Position numbers and translations under genes: made by a program. A model generated the notes under the pieces. It did no database searches. It saw only the letters and a program-made list of their open reading frames with translations, and was not told where the DNA came from. Source: Paraglaciecola arctica BSs20135 (lineage in GTDB: Bacteria > Pseudomonadota > Gammaproteobacteria > Enterobacterales > Alteromonadaceae). Taken from it: a stretch of 64,000 nucleotides of DNA. Every line of letters starts with the position of its first letter. The first letter of the stretch is position 1. The DNA lies in assembly GCF_000314995.1 (NCBI RefSeq), contig NZ_BAEO01000006.1, positions 62,001-126,000 on the forward strand. Direction: 5' to 3'. Shown here piece after piece: positions 16,982 to 25,794 of this stretch.

Positions 16982-16995
16982 TTGACCTGTATCAA
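16982..16995 (+). promoter_or_regulatory. FNR/FixK-like box upstream of the DUF4136 lipoprotein
   Basis: TTGACCTGTATCAA fits TTGAT-N4-ATCAA with one substitution (TTGAC half-site). It is centred about 92 bases before GTG 17081 and may control the lipoprotein and the downstream ldhA-like gene. Confidence 0.6.
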
Positions 16996-17080
16996 GATTG
17001 CTACTGCTAATAAAGCGCAAAGTTATCTTCCATAACAGTATTTGTGTGTGTCAACAAATAACAATTCTAGGAGAATAGCG

Positions 17081-17641
17081 GTGGATAAAAATATTCAATT
17101 TACCATTAGATACGCACTTTTAGTGCTATTAACCGGCATATTGCTGGGTTGCCAATCGGTACCGACAATCCATAGCATGCAGGATCAATCGGCTCAATTT
17201 GATGAATACCAAACCTTTGGTTTTTATCCAACACTTCTGCCACAGGGTAATGAATACGATTCACTGACCTTTCGTTATATTAAGTCAGCGATAAAGTCTG
17301 AAATGCTAAACCATGGTTATAAGTATGCCGATGAACCTGATTTATGGGTAAACTTTAATGTGAATATTAAGGACAAAATAAATATCACTTCAGCTCCCTC
17401 AGCATCTTTGTATTATCACTATCGACGGGGTTACGGTGTTTGGGGCAATTATCCTATTGTTGATGATCGGATAACCCAGTATACCGAAGGAACCCTCAAC
17501 ATTGATTTAATTGACAGCAGCACTAAGCGTCTTTTATGGGAAGGTGTCGCCATTGGTAGAGTGAGCGAAAACACCTACGAAAACCTTGAAGATAAAATTA
17601 ACAAAGCTGTAGCATTAATCTTTGAAAAGCTCCCAAAATAA
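17081..17641 (+). CDS. DUF4136 family lipoprotein
   Basis: A 186-residue lipoprotein. The signal peptide ends with lipobox LLGC (TGILLGCQS), and the mature part has the DUF4136 pattern: FDEYQTFGFYP, DLWVNFNVNIKDK, TQYTEGTLNIDLIDSSTKRLLWEG, and a C-terminal amphipathic helix. It is anchored in a membrane, probably the outer one, since Gln follows the Cys. Function unknown. GTG 17081 is chosen because AGGAG precedes it by 7 bases; the frame is open back to 17042. A FixK-like box stands upstream, and the D-lactate dehydrogenase gene follows 71 bases later on the same strand. Confidence 0.82.
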   Translation: MDKNIQFTIRYALLVLLTGILLGCQSVPTIHSMQDQSAQFDEYQTFGFYPTLLPQGNEYDSLTFRYIKSAIKSEMLNHGYKYADEPDLWVNFNVNIKDKINITSAPSASLYYHYRRGYGVWGNYPIVDDRITQYTEGTLNIDLIDSSTKRLLWEGVAIGRVSENTYENLEDKINKAVALIFEKLPK

Positions 17642-17712
17642 TGGTTTTTGTTTAATCACAATATCAATAATTAAAGGGCTGACTTAGGCTCTATTTAATT
17701 GAGGATTGCAAA

Positions 17713-18705
17713 ATGAAAGTCGGTGTTTTTAGCTGTAAACCTTACGATCGTAAATTTTTAAGTGCTCGAAATAGCAACTTTGGATTTGATTTAGAGTTTT
17801 TGGATACCAGCCTTAATAATGAAACGGTTGAATTGGCAAGACCTTTCGATGCAGTATCCGTTTTTGTCAACGATGTGATTGACGTTACTGTACTCAAGGC
17901 TCTTAAATCCTTTGATATACACCATGTGGCGCTGAGATGTGCTGGGTTTAATAATATTGATCTGCAACAAGCACTAAAGTTGGGGATCAGTGTTTCCAGG
18001 GTGCCAAGTTACTCAGCCGAGTCAGTGGCAGAACACACTGTGGGGATCATCCTAGCCCTAAATAGAAAATTACTTAAAGCATCCAACAGAGTACTGGATA
18101 ATAATTATGAACTAGATGGTTTATTGGGATTTAATTTGCGCAGCAAAACTGTCGGCGTAGTGGGAACTGGATCCATAGGTCGAAGATTAGTCGAGATACT
18201 AACTGGCTTCGGTTGCCGCATTTTATGTTGTGACCCATCTCCATCTGCCAAAATTGTTGCCATGGGACATCAATACGTCAGCCTAGAAAAATTAATAAAA
18301 GAATCAGATGTGATCAGTTTACATTGCCCTCTTAATGCAGGCTCGCAACATATGATTGATCATGCTTCGATACAAAATATGAAAGATAACGTGATGCTTA
18401 TTAACACCTCTCGTGGTGGACTAATCAATACACAGGCTATCGTCGCAGGATTGAAAAGTGAAAAAATTGGCTATCTTGGATTAGACATATATGAAATGGA
18501 GTCTGAATTATCAAATAAAGACCTGATTTGCGAAACAGTCCCCGATAACACTTACCAAAGACTCGGCACATTTCCAAATGTGTTAATTACAGCTCATCAA
18601 GGATTTTTTACTGTGGAGTCCTTACAACAAAGTGCCGATACAACACTTAAAAATTTGCAGTATTACTTTGCCGGTAGAGTTTGTAATGAGACGTTTTTAC
18701 TTTAG
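17713..18705 (+). CDS. ldhA: D-lactate dehydrogenase, fermentative (LdhA-like)
   Basis: A 330-residue D-2-hydroxyacid dehydrogenase, close to the 329 residues of E. coli LdhA. The NAD-binding motif is VVGTGSIGRR (about 149-158). The catalytic triad fits Arg234 (NTSRGG), Glu263 (DIYEMES) and His295 (TAHQGF), matching Arg235, Glu264 and His296 of E. coli. It reduces pyruvate to D-lactate with NADH during fermentation, in the cytoplasm. GAGG precedes the ATG. Its place after a FixK-like box and near FixLJ-like genes suits low-oxygen induction. Another 2-hydroxyacid substrate cannot be excluded. Confidence 0.88.
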   Translation: MKVGVFSCKPYDRKFLSARNSNFGFDLEFLDTSLNNETVELARPFDAVSVFVNDVIDVTVLKALKSFDIHHVALRCAGFNNIDLQQALKLGISVSRVPSYSAESVAEHTVGIILALNRKLLKASNRVLDNNYELDGLLGFNLRSKTVGVVGTGSIGRRLVEILTGFGCRILCCDPSPSAKIVAMGHQYVSLEKLIKESDVISLHCPLNAGSQHMIDHASIQNMKDNVMLINTSRGGLINTQAIVAGLKSEKIGYLGLDIYEMESELSNKDLICETVPDNTYQRLGTFPNVLITAHQGFFTVESLQQSADTTLKNLQYYFAGRVCNETFLL

Positions 18706-18755
18706 ATGGATCTTGTAGTTAAAGATATCTAGAGTTAAAAGCAAAAGGAATTTGA

Positions 18756-19326
18756 ACCACGTAGGACACAGAGAGCACAGAGGAAAAGCAGCTGAAAAAG
18801 AGAGTTGTTAGGAATTAGAAATGACTGTCTTGAGTGTGCCAATACCTGTCAGTCATGCCTCGCTTACCGAGTTAACAGTTATAGCAGTAAACAGTTATAG
18901 CAGTAAACAGACGGTGAGGATTTTTAAGATATTACACCTCGCTGACGGCGCAGATATTGAATATATTACACGTCATTCCCTCGGAGGAGGGAACCCACTA
19001 ACATTTACCGTGCAGCCAATTTAAATCTTTTAAAAACAGTATGATATTAGTGTATTTCAATCAATTTTAACTTTGGAAATAAGATACTTTATTGAAATCT
19101 ACAGATGTTGTTGGAGGTTCCCGCCTTCGCGGGAATGATGGGGTATATACGGGCGGATGTCACCATCCGCTTATTCAGTTTTTGAAACAGTCAGCAGGCA
19201 TTAATCGTATGACCGCAGATCGCTCATTGCCGCCCAACAGGTTTAATTTGGGTCTATTGACCATGCGTGATATTTATCAGCGAACCCACAATATCTTTTC
19301 TCTGTGTTCTCAGTGCCCTCTGTGGT
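18756..19326. repeat. Gene-free repeat island with inverted end repeats
   Basis: The ends are imperfect inverted copies: ACCACGTAGGACACAGAGAG at 18757 onward, and a right end (19295-19326) that reads ACCACAGAGGGCACTGAGAA on the minus strand. Inside are two inverted palindromic units: CATTCCCTCGGAGGAGGGAA (18974-18993) and TTCCCGCCTTCGCGGGAATG (19118-19137). The layout resembles a MITE-like element or REP-type cluster. Open frames at 18821-19024 and 19092-19328 have low-complexity products and are not considered genes. No transposase is present. Confidence 0.6.
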
Positions 19327-19395
19327 AAAAAGCTTTTATCTTTTACTTTTTAACTAGTCTCTAGCAGCCAGTTACTAGCCCCTGCTCTTAACCCA

Positions 19396-20496
19396 TCAGC
19401 AAAGCATTGATTTACGACGTCGCCCCTCTGCATCAGCGGCTTTTAGGCAATGCATGACTCTTCGAGGTGTAACTTCATAGGGTTCATTATGTATGGTCTC
19501 TCCTGTTGCACAGGCTCTAGTGGCAACTTGCATTAATTCTTCGTCAGTTGGCTCTTGCATGCCAATATCGGCAAGGCAGATTGGTAAGCCTATTGATTGA
19601 CAAAAATCGAAGACTAAATCGATAGTGGCGCTGGGTCTGTCAGTTAAGAACATCATAGCTTGCAATCCAATGGCAACTTTTTCACCATGATAATACTTGT
19701 GTGTGCTAGGTATGGCCGTTAGGCCATTATGAATGGCATGAGCGGCTGCTAAACCGCCGCTTTCAAAACCGAGGCCGCTTAACAAGGTATTGGCCTCGAC
19801 TATATGTTCTAACGCTGGTGTGACTATATTGTTTTCACAGGCTTGTTTGGCTAATAACCCATATTCTAAAAGGGTTTCATGACATAATCGCGCCAATGCG
19901 TAAGCACTCATACAGCCTACTCTACCGGTCATATTCGCACCTTGTTTTAAGCGGCAATCTTCAGCCTCAAACCAAGTAGCAAACGCATCCCCCATACCCG
20001 CTACCAAAAACCTAACAGGTGCATGGGTGATGATATTGGTATCTACTAATACAACATTAGGGTTATGTGGCAAAACCTCATAACGTTTAAAAGACCCATC
20101 CGTATTATAGATGACCGCCAAGGCACTACAGGGGGCGTCTGTTGAGGCAATGGTTGGTACAACAATAATAGGGCAATTTTGTTTATTGCTTACAGCCTTT
20201 GCCGTATCAAGGGTTTTACCTCCACCTATGCCAATAATAACAGTAGCAGAATGCTCTGCAAAAACTTTCCCTAGTCTGGCTATTTCCTCGTCACAACATT
20301 CTCCAGAAAAAGGCTCAAGCTTAAAATCAAGTTGTTGCCCTAACGCTTGTTCAATCGCATCTTTACTCTGTTCAAACACAAATTTGTCGGCGATAACTAG
20401 CGCACTATTACCCTGCCTTAGAACTTCATCCGCTAAAATATTGAGTGCTTGGTCACCTTGGACATAACGTCCGGGGAAAATTGACGTTGAAATCAT
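19396..20496 (-). CDS. gldA: Glycerol dehydrogenase
   Basis: A 366-residue NAD-dependent iron-type/Zn alcohol dehydrogenase. The nucleotide motif is GIGGGKTLDTAKA (about 89-101). Metal ligands fit Asp170 (GMGDAFATWFEAEDC), His253 (AAAHAIHNGLT) and His270 (HKYYHGEK), the GldA pattern. The enzyme interconverts glycerol and dihydroxyacetone and can detoxify methylglyoxal-type compounds. AAGG lies 8 bases before ATG 20496. A perfect FNR/FixK box (20559-20572) is centred about 70 bases upstream, so anaerobic induction is probable. It is monocistronic. Confidence 0.93.
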   Translation of the reverse strand: MISTSIFPGRYVQGDQALNILADEVLRQGNSALVIADKFVFEQSKDAIEQALGQQLDFKLEPFSGECCDEEIARLGKVFAEHSATVIIGIGGGKTLDTAKAVSNKQNCPIIVVPTIASTDAPCSALAVIYNTDGSFKRYEVLPHNPNVVLVDTNIITHAPVRFLVAGMGDAFATWFEAEDCRLKQGANMTGRVGCMSAYALARLCHETLLEYGLLAKQACENNIVTPALEHIVEANTLLSGLGFESGGLAAAHAIHNGLTAIPSTHKYYHGEKVAIGLQAMMFLTDRPSATIDLVFDFCQSIGLPICLADIGMQEPTDEELMQVATRACATGETIHNEPYEVTPRRVMHCLKAADAEGRRRKSMLC

Positions 20497-20831
20497 ACAT
20501 TGAACCTTTGTTTGCTCTAAAAGAGCATTACAATTTACCCATATATTTAATGTGCATTTTGATCTGCATCAAAATGTTACAGTAATTAACCCTGCAAACT
20601 AGAGTGCTAATTCATCCTTCACTATCCATTAAAAGTAATGAGTGTTGCGTTAAGTAAAGCGCTATATTAACGACAGAAAACGTCAAAATTAATTGCTGAC
20701 GTCTAGAATGACGATAAAATAATTTATGAGCCAAAGTGCTTTTAAGCTAAACATTAGAATGAGATACAGGTTATCTCTGACAAAGCTAACCCCCTATCCC
20801 GATGACCCGTATTTAAGCTAAGGAACAATTA
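20497..20831. other. Divergent control region gldA / cbpA
   Basis: The region carries the FNR/FixK box for gldA and an AT-rich stretch ahead of cbpA. A short GCTCTAAAAGAGC hairpin lies at about 20515-20527, in the gldA leader. Nothing else was recognised. Confidence 0.4.
20559..20572 (-). promoter_or_regulatory. FNR/FixK box upstream of gldA
   Basis: TTGATCTGCATCAA is a perfect TTGAT-N4-ATCAA palindrome. Its centre is about 70 bases before the gldA start, fitting class II activation with a 25-30 base leader. Confidence 0.8.
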
Positions 20832-21791
20832 ATGGAATTTAAAGATTACTACAAAATTTTGGACGTCAAAGAAGATGCTGATCTAAAGGAAATCAAAAAA
20901 TCCTACCGTAAACTTGCCCTTAAATTTCACCCAGACATGAATCCAGATGAAGGTGCAGAAGAAAAGTTTAAACAAGTGGCTGAAGCCTATGAAGTCTTAA
21001 AAGATGACGATAAACGTGCTGAATATGACGAAATGAAGCGTTATGGTTCAAGTTCAGAGCAAGGCTTTAAAGCACCACCTGGTTGGCAGTCATCAGGAGG
21101 AGGCGCTAATCATTCTGGTTCTTCCGCTGATTTTTCTGATTTTTTCAATTCGGTTTTTGGTGGTGGTCGAGGTCAGTCTAGACACGCAGGACAACAACAT
21201 GCTGATTTTTATAAAGGTCAAGATCTTGAAATGGAAGTGCCCATTTTTCTTGAGGAATCAGTATCTGGGATCACTAAAAATATTGAGTTTATGGTACCCG
21301 TTTTTGATGGTAGACAAACACAGCAGACCAAAAAATCACTTAAAGTAAAAATACCTGCAGGTGTCGCTGATGGAGAGAGGATTAGGTTAAAAGGCCAAGG
21401 AGCGCCAGGGCAAGGTGCTGCAAGCAGTGATAAAAAATTAAACGGAGACTTGTTTCTACATGTTCGCCTAGTACCTCATCCTCTATTCGATGTGCAAGGT
21501 ATTAATCTGCTGTTAACTGTAACCCTCACCCCTTGGGAAGCTGCCCTTGGAATAAAACTTGAAGTACCCACACTTCATGGGAAAATTAATTTAAATATTC
21601 CCCCAGAAAGTCGTTCTGGTAAAAAATTACGAATTAAAGGCAAAGGGCTTAAAAACAAAACCGCACAAGGTGATTTACTGGCGATTATTAAGATTGATAT
21701 CCCCCCAGTAACAAGCGACGAAGCCAAAAAGTTATGGGAACAATTAGCCGAAGTTGAAAAATATAACCCGCGCGACGATTGGAGCAACTAA
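20832..21791 (+). CDS. cbpA: Curved DNA-binding protein, DnaJ-class co-chaperone
   Basis: A 319-residue type II J-protein. The J domain occupies residues 1-70 with HPD in [18 protein letters not shown] Gly/Ser-rich linker (about 72-125, [20 protein letters not shown]) follows, then two beta-sandwich substrate-binding domains with no zinc finger. It stimulates DnaK and binds DNA in E. coli. AGGA lies 7 bases before the ATG. The gene for its modulator CbpM follows by 2 bases, the usual pairing. Confidence 0.93.
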   Translation: MEFKDYYKILDVKEDADLKEIKKSYRKLALKFHPDMNPDEGAEEKFKQVAEAYEVLKDDDKRAEYDEMKRYGSSSEQGFKAPPGWQSSGGGANHSGSSADFSDFFNSVFGGGRGQSRHAGQQHADFYKGQDLEMEVPIFLEESVSGITKNIEFMVPVFDGRQTQQTKKSLKVKIPAGVADGERIRLKGQGAPGQGAASSDKKLNGDLFLHVRLVPHPLFDVQGINLLLTVTLTPWEAALGIKLEVPTLHGKINLNIPPESRSGKKLRIKGKGLKNKTAQGDLLAIIKIDIPPVTSDEAKKLWEQLAEVEKYNPRDDWSN

Positions 21792-21793
21792 GC

Positions 21794-22093
21794 ATGACAA
21801 ACATCACATTATATATGCCTTTAGAAGAATTGTGTCTCAGCGCTGATATAAGCCAAGAAGCAATAATTGAAGTAGTTGAATACGGCATAGTGACGCCCGT
21901 AGAAGGTGAGACTTTGTCCGAATGGGTATTTGATTTAGAAAGTGCCCACTGGATAAAAAAAGCCATCAAACTAAGCCAGCAATTACAAATTGACTGGGTT
22001 GCGACAGCTATGGTTATAGAATTATTAAAATCAAAACAACAATTGGAAAAAGAAAATAGTCAATTAAAAGCTAGACTTAGTCGTTTGCTTTAG
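21794..22093 (+). CDS. cbpM: Chaperone modulatory protein CbpM
   Basis: A 99-residue protein with a MerR-like HTH-type N-terminus (ITLYMPLEELCLSADISQEAI, then VEYGIVTPV) and a C-terminal coiled coil (KSKQQLEKENSQLKARLSRLL). CbpM binds the J domain of CbpA and inhibits its co-chaperone and DNA-binding activity. ATG 21794 lies 2 bases after the cbpA stop; an in-frame ATG at 21779 lies inside cbpA. A Rho-independent terminator follows at 22125. Confidence 0.92.
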   Translation: MTNITLYMPLEELCLSADISQEAIIEVVEYGIVTPVEGETLSEWVFDLESAHWIKKAIKLSQQLQIDWVATAMVIELLKSKQQLEKENSQLKARLSRLL

Positions 22094-22124
22094 GTTGTTT
22101 TAATCAGTCGTTTTGCCTCAAAAG

Positions 22125-22154
22125 GTAGCGCCCTAAAAGACGCTACTTTTTTTT
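22125..22154 (+). terminator. Rho-independent terminator of cbpA-cbpM
   Basis: GTAGCG (22125-22130) pairs with CGCTAC (22141-22146), extended by AAG/CTT, followed by eight T. It is correctly placed 32 bases after the cbpM stop. Confidence 0.85.
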
Positions 22155-22167
22155 GAATGTTTAAGCA

Positions 22168-22193
22168 TTTACCCTGAAATATGTCAGGGTAAA
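22168..22193. repeat. 10-bp perfect inverted repeat downstream of norB
   Basis: TTTACCCTGA and TCAGGGTAAA flank a 6-base loop between the convergent ends of cbpM and norB. It may act as the norB terminator, but no T-run follows on that strand. Confidence 0.45.
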
Positions 22194-22216
22194 TACAAGC
22201 TAGCCAGTGAAGAACC

Positions 22217-24499
22217 TTATATTGCTTGGTTATTATGGTTTTTTCCTGGTACAAAGGCTTTATAAACAAAGCATACAAAAGCCACCACGCCCACACTAAA
22301 TACTATGTCTCCAGGCACTCTAGCCCAAACCAGTGCTTCCATAATAGGGCTGTGTATAAACTCAGCCGAACGGGCAAAGAAATAACCTTGATCTATACTG
22401 ACGTAAGTTTGAATGACGCCTTGTGGTAGCAGCGATAAAAAGGTCATCATCGCCAGACCAATGTTAAGAGACCAAAATGATATTTTAAGTAACTTTTGAT
22501 TCCAAAAGTCGATATTAGTGAGGCCTCGCAGACAATATAATGTCAGTCCCAATCCAAGCATGCCATACACCCCAAACAGCGCCGCATGTCCATGATTGGC
22601 TGTAGTGTTAAGTCCTTGCATATAATAAAGCGCGATAGGTGGATTGATCATAAAGCCAAATATACCCGCACCGACTAAATTCCAAAAAAGAACCGCCGCA
22701 AAAAACATAAATGGCCAGTGATAATTACGCTGCCATTGTTCCATATGCTCTACTTTGTGGCGTGTATAAGCCTCAAAACCTACCACTAATAGCGGCACAA
22801 CTTCTAGGGCAGAAAACATGGCGCCAACCGCAATAACTGATGTTGGTGTACCACTAAAATACAAGTGGTGGAAAGTACCCAGCACACCACCGAACAAGAA
22901 TATAATAGTCGCAAACAATACCATTACAGTAGCGGTAGATTTACGTAAAATGCCCATGCGTACAAACAGTAAGGAAATAATCGCAGTCGCGAATACCTCA
23001 AAAATACCTTCAACCCAAAGATGAACCACCCACCAACGCCAATAGTTCATTATGGCTATATGGGTATGTTGGCCCCACATTAGGCCTGCGGCATACAGTA
23101 AACCAATCGCAATTGCCGATACCAGCACTAAATAAATCAGCGACTTACCGCCTTTTTGCATTAATACAGGCCAGAGTCCGCGCATCACTAAAGCTACCCA
23201 AAGGAATAATCCAATGGTCAGATAAATCTGCCAGAATCGACCCAGATCAACATATTCATAACCCTGATGTCCAAACCAGAAGTTCATGGTCAAATCACTA
23301 AAGAAACGATGCACCGCAGCCCATTGCCCCAAAAACGACCCTATAACAATGATCAACAAACTAAAAAACAGAAAGTTAACCCCAAAGCGTTGAAATTTTG
23401 GTTCACGGCCTCCCATCAAAGGTGCAACATATAATCCTGTTGCCAGCCATGCGGTAGCAATCCAAAGCACCGCCAGTTGCGTGTGCCATGTTCGTGTCAC
23501 TGTGTAAGGAAGATACTCAGCAAAAGGTAGACCGTAGAGCCCCTGCCCTTCAACCGCATAATGGGCGGTAATAATGCCAAGCAATACTTGCGCGAGAAAC
23601 ATAGCACTGACCACCCAAAAATACTTTGCCGTTGCGCGCATCGAAGGTGTGACAATTGTACTATCCACTAAATCCGCTTTGGCCATGCCGGTTTCGGGTA
23701 AAGCGTCGTTTTGCCAAACATCAAATTGTTTTGCGTAATAGGCAATCAGAGCACCAGCGCCGGCTAGCAGTAACAGCACTGATGCAATGCTCCACATTAA
23801 CAGTTCAGTTGTAGGCTTGTTGCCCACTAGCGGTTCATGGGGCCAGTTGCTCGTGTAGGTAATATCCAAGTTTGGGCGATTTGTAGTGGCCCCCCAAGCA
23901 GTCCAGAAATAGAAAGATGAAAGCTGCTTTGCTTCTACTTCAGTAAGTAGGCCATGCACAGGGAAAGCATAATCACGGCGCAGTGCCAAGGACTCAGGAT
24001 CGCTGCCTACGTAGAGTCTTACAAAATGGTTTCCGACCTTTTTAATGGCCTCGGCTCTAAGGTCAGTGACCATAATATTACCCGTTGCCGGGTCATAGCT
24101 GTTGGTGCGCATCTCTTTTTGCAGCGCGGCTTTTCGTAATGCAGTATTCTGCTCTTCAGACAGCCCTGTAATAGGCGTTTTAAGCATTAACCCCAACAGG
24201 GTTTCAGCTTCTCGATGCAGCCATTCAGCGCTCCAATCTGGCGCAAGATAACTACCATGCCCCCAAATTGAACCTTGCTCCATGCCACCAATTGACTGCC
24301 ACACATTTTGGCCGGTTTCGATATCATTTAAGGTATATAGTACTTCTCCAGAAGACGAAGTAACCGTTTGTGGCATAGGTGGTGCTTTTTGATAAATTTC
24401 TGCTCCGAGAAATAGCAAGATGCCGAACATGGCAATCATTCCTACGATCAGAATTATCCATAATCGTTTTATGCTAAAAGTTTGTTGATAGGTTTGCAT
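22217..24499 (-). CDS. norB: Quinol-dependent nitric oxide reductase (qNOR)
   Basis: A 760-residue single-subunit NO reductase. An N-terminal extension with a membrane helix (about 12-35) and a periplasmic domain (TGQNVWQSIGGMEQGSIWGHGSYLAPDW) replaces the NorC subunit, as in qNOR/NorZ. The haem-copper-oxidase-like core has about 12 helices, with conserved His in TWHTQLAVLW, HRFFSDL, GQHTHIAIMNYW, VHLWVEG, GTFHHLYF and ANHGHAA, and the Glu-rich NOR pattern (WVEGIFEVFATA). It reduces 2 NO to N2O using quinol. AAGGA precedes ATG 24499. A perfect FNR/FixK box stands upstream. No nitrite reductase gene is in the window, so it may serve NO detoxification. Confidence 0.93.
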   Translation of the reverse strand: MQTYQQTFSIKRLWIILIVGMIAMFGILLFLGAEIYQKAPPMPQTVTSSSGEVLYTLNDIETGQNVWQSIGGMEQGSIWGHGSYLAPDWSAEWLHREAETLLGLMLKTPITGLSEEQNTALRKAALQKEMRTNSYDPATGNIMVTDLRAEAIKKVGNHFVRLYVGSDPESLALRRDYAFPVHGLLTEVEAKQLSSFYFWTAWGATTNRPNLDITYTSNWPHEPLVGNKPTTELLMWSIASVLLLLAGAGALIAYYAKQFDVWQNDALPETGMAKADLVDSTIVTPSMRATAKYFWVVSAMFLAQVLLGIITAHYAVEGQGLYGLPFAEYLPYTVTRTWHTQLAVLWIATAWLATGLYVAPLMGGREPKFQRFGVNFLFFSLLIIVIGSFLGQWAAVHRFFSDLTMNFWFGHQGYEYVDLGRFWQIYLTIGLFLWVALVMRGLWPVLMQKGGKSLIYLVLVSAIAIGLLYAAGLMWGQHTHIAIMNYWRWWVVHLWVEGIFEVFATAIISLLFVRMGILRKSTATVMVLFATIIFLFGGVLGTFHHLYFSGTPTSVIAVGAMFSALEVVPLLVVGFEAYTRHKVEHMEQWQRNYHWPFMFFAAVLFWNLVGAGIFGFMINPPIALYYMQGLNTTANHGHAALFGVYGMLGLGLTLYCLRGLTNIDFWNQKLLKISFWSLNIGLAMMTFLSLLPQGVIQTYVSIDQGYFFARSAEFIHSPIMEALVWARVPGDIVFSVGVVAFVCFVYKAFVPGKNHNNQAI

Positions 24500-24822
24500 G
24501 ACTCAGTTCCTTGTTCATTAAAAACATATAGGTAGGTGTTTACAACTGAGTCATTACTTTACGCAATATCCCGATAATGATTAACAGAAACAAACTATGC
24601 GAGTTTACTTATCCCTAAATTTATAATGTTGATCTACATCAATGACTAGGCTAACCAAACTCAACGTTTAAACCGCTTTACTGTACCTTTATTTGACCTT
24701 ACCCTCGTAAATCGAAGTTTTATGTTTCAAATTGAAGTTTGCAATAATACTGACTTATGTCGCCTTCGAAAGTGAGATTTCTGTCACAACCACAATTTCA
24801 TCCACAAACTGGATAACATCAC
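24500..24822. other. Divergent control region norB / adaptor gene
   Basis: The region holds the FNR/FixK box at 24629-24642, about 136 bases from norB and 187 bases from the HlyD-type gene. The remainder is AT-rich and has no RNA gene or ORF of note. Confidence 0.4.
24629..24642 (-). promoter_or_regulatory. FNR/FixK box between norB and the export operon
   Basis: TTGATCTACATCAA is a perfect palindrome of the FNR/FixK/DNR type. It is centred 136 bases before norB. The orientation is ambiguous because the site is symmetric, but norB is the likelier target. Confidence 0.8.
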
Positions 24823-25794
24823 ATGAAGAACTTGATAGAAATTACCAACATTAAGTATGTCATTGTCATATTAACCACCCTACTAGCCTGTCTTGGTTGT
24901 GAAGACGACTCACCTAGCCTTGCGTTAGGAACACTCGAACGAGATCGTATTGCACATACAGCAACTGCAAACGAAGTGGTCGTTGCTTTACCGATTGCCC
25001 GAGGAGCTCGCGTTAATGTAGGTGATGTACTAGTGCAATTAGATAATCGTCAACAATCTGCATTAACTGTTAAGGCACAAGCCTATGTGGCTGAAGCACA
25101 AGCTAATTTAGAAAAATACCGTAACGGCGCGCGGCCTGAAGAAGTCGCTGCAGCTAGCGCTAAATTACAAGGTGCTAAAGCCGCATTAACAGAGAGTGAC
25201 GCAGCTTATCTTAGAGCTAAAAATCTACTGGCAAAAGGTTTGGTCAGTCAAGCTAGTTTAGATCAAGCTCTCGCGTCTAAGGATTCAAATAGCGCGGCAG
25301 TCCAAGCGGCTCAAGAAGAGTTATTGATACTCACCAACGGCACTCGCCATGAAGACTTATTAATGGCCGCAGCTAACCTAGCAGTTATGCAAGCAGCTCT
25401 TGCTAGTGAGAATAAAAAACTTGAGGACTTAACTGTTACAGCTACCCGAGACGGGCTTCTCGATAATCTGCCGTGGAATTTAGGTGAAAGAGTCACTCTG
25501 GGTAGTCCTGTGGCAATTGTTTTAGCAGGTCACACGCCTTACGCACGTATTTATGTTCCAGAACCTTACCGGATTAAAATTAAAGCAGGTGATGATCTAA
25601 TTATTCATGTTGATGGATTAGCCAAAACTATAACAGGCAAGGTACGCTGGATTTCTAGTGAACCGGCTTTCACCCCCTACTATGCCCTTAATCAAGAAGA
25701 ACGTGCCCGCTTAATGTACTTGGCTGAAGTACAATTACCTGACAGTTATGCAGAATTACCTAATGGTGTGGCTGTACAAGTTGAACTGCCTTGA
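24823..25794 (+). CDS. HlyD/YbhG-type membrane fusion protein
   Basis: A 323-residue adaptor with an N-terminal signal (VIVILTTLLACLGC) that may be a lipoprotein signal (LLAC) or an anchor. Lipoyl half-motif PIARGARVNVGDVLVQLDNRQQSAL, an alpha-helical hairpin (about 70-185) with YRNGARPEEVAAASAKLQ and KGLVSQASLDQA, and a C-terminal barrel follow. This is the YbhG pattern. It should connect the ABC exporter encoded next to an outer-membrane channel. The ribosome binding site is weak. Its stop overlaps the next gene (TTGA). Confidence 0.88.
   Translation: MKNLIEITNIKYVIVILTTLLACLGCEDDSPSLALGTLERDRIAHTATANEVVVALPIARGARVNVGDVLVQLDNRQQSALTVKAQAYVAEAQANLEKYRNGARPEEVAAASAKLQGAKAALTESDAAYLRAKNLLAKGLVSQASLDQALASKDSNSAAVQAAQEELLILTNGTRHEDLLMAAANLAVMQAALASENKKLEDLTVTATRDGLLDNLPWNLGERVTLGSPVAIVLAGHTPYARIYVPEPYRIKIKAGDDLIIHVDGLAKTITGKVRWISSEPAFTPYYALNQEERARLMYLAEVQLPDSYAELPNGVAVQVELP

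Noticed and set aside
18821-19328. Two open frames (67 and 78 codons) in the repeat island
   Set aside because: They cross palindromic repeat units, have no ribosome binding site and no protein-like composition.
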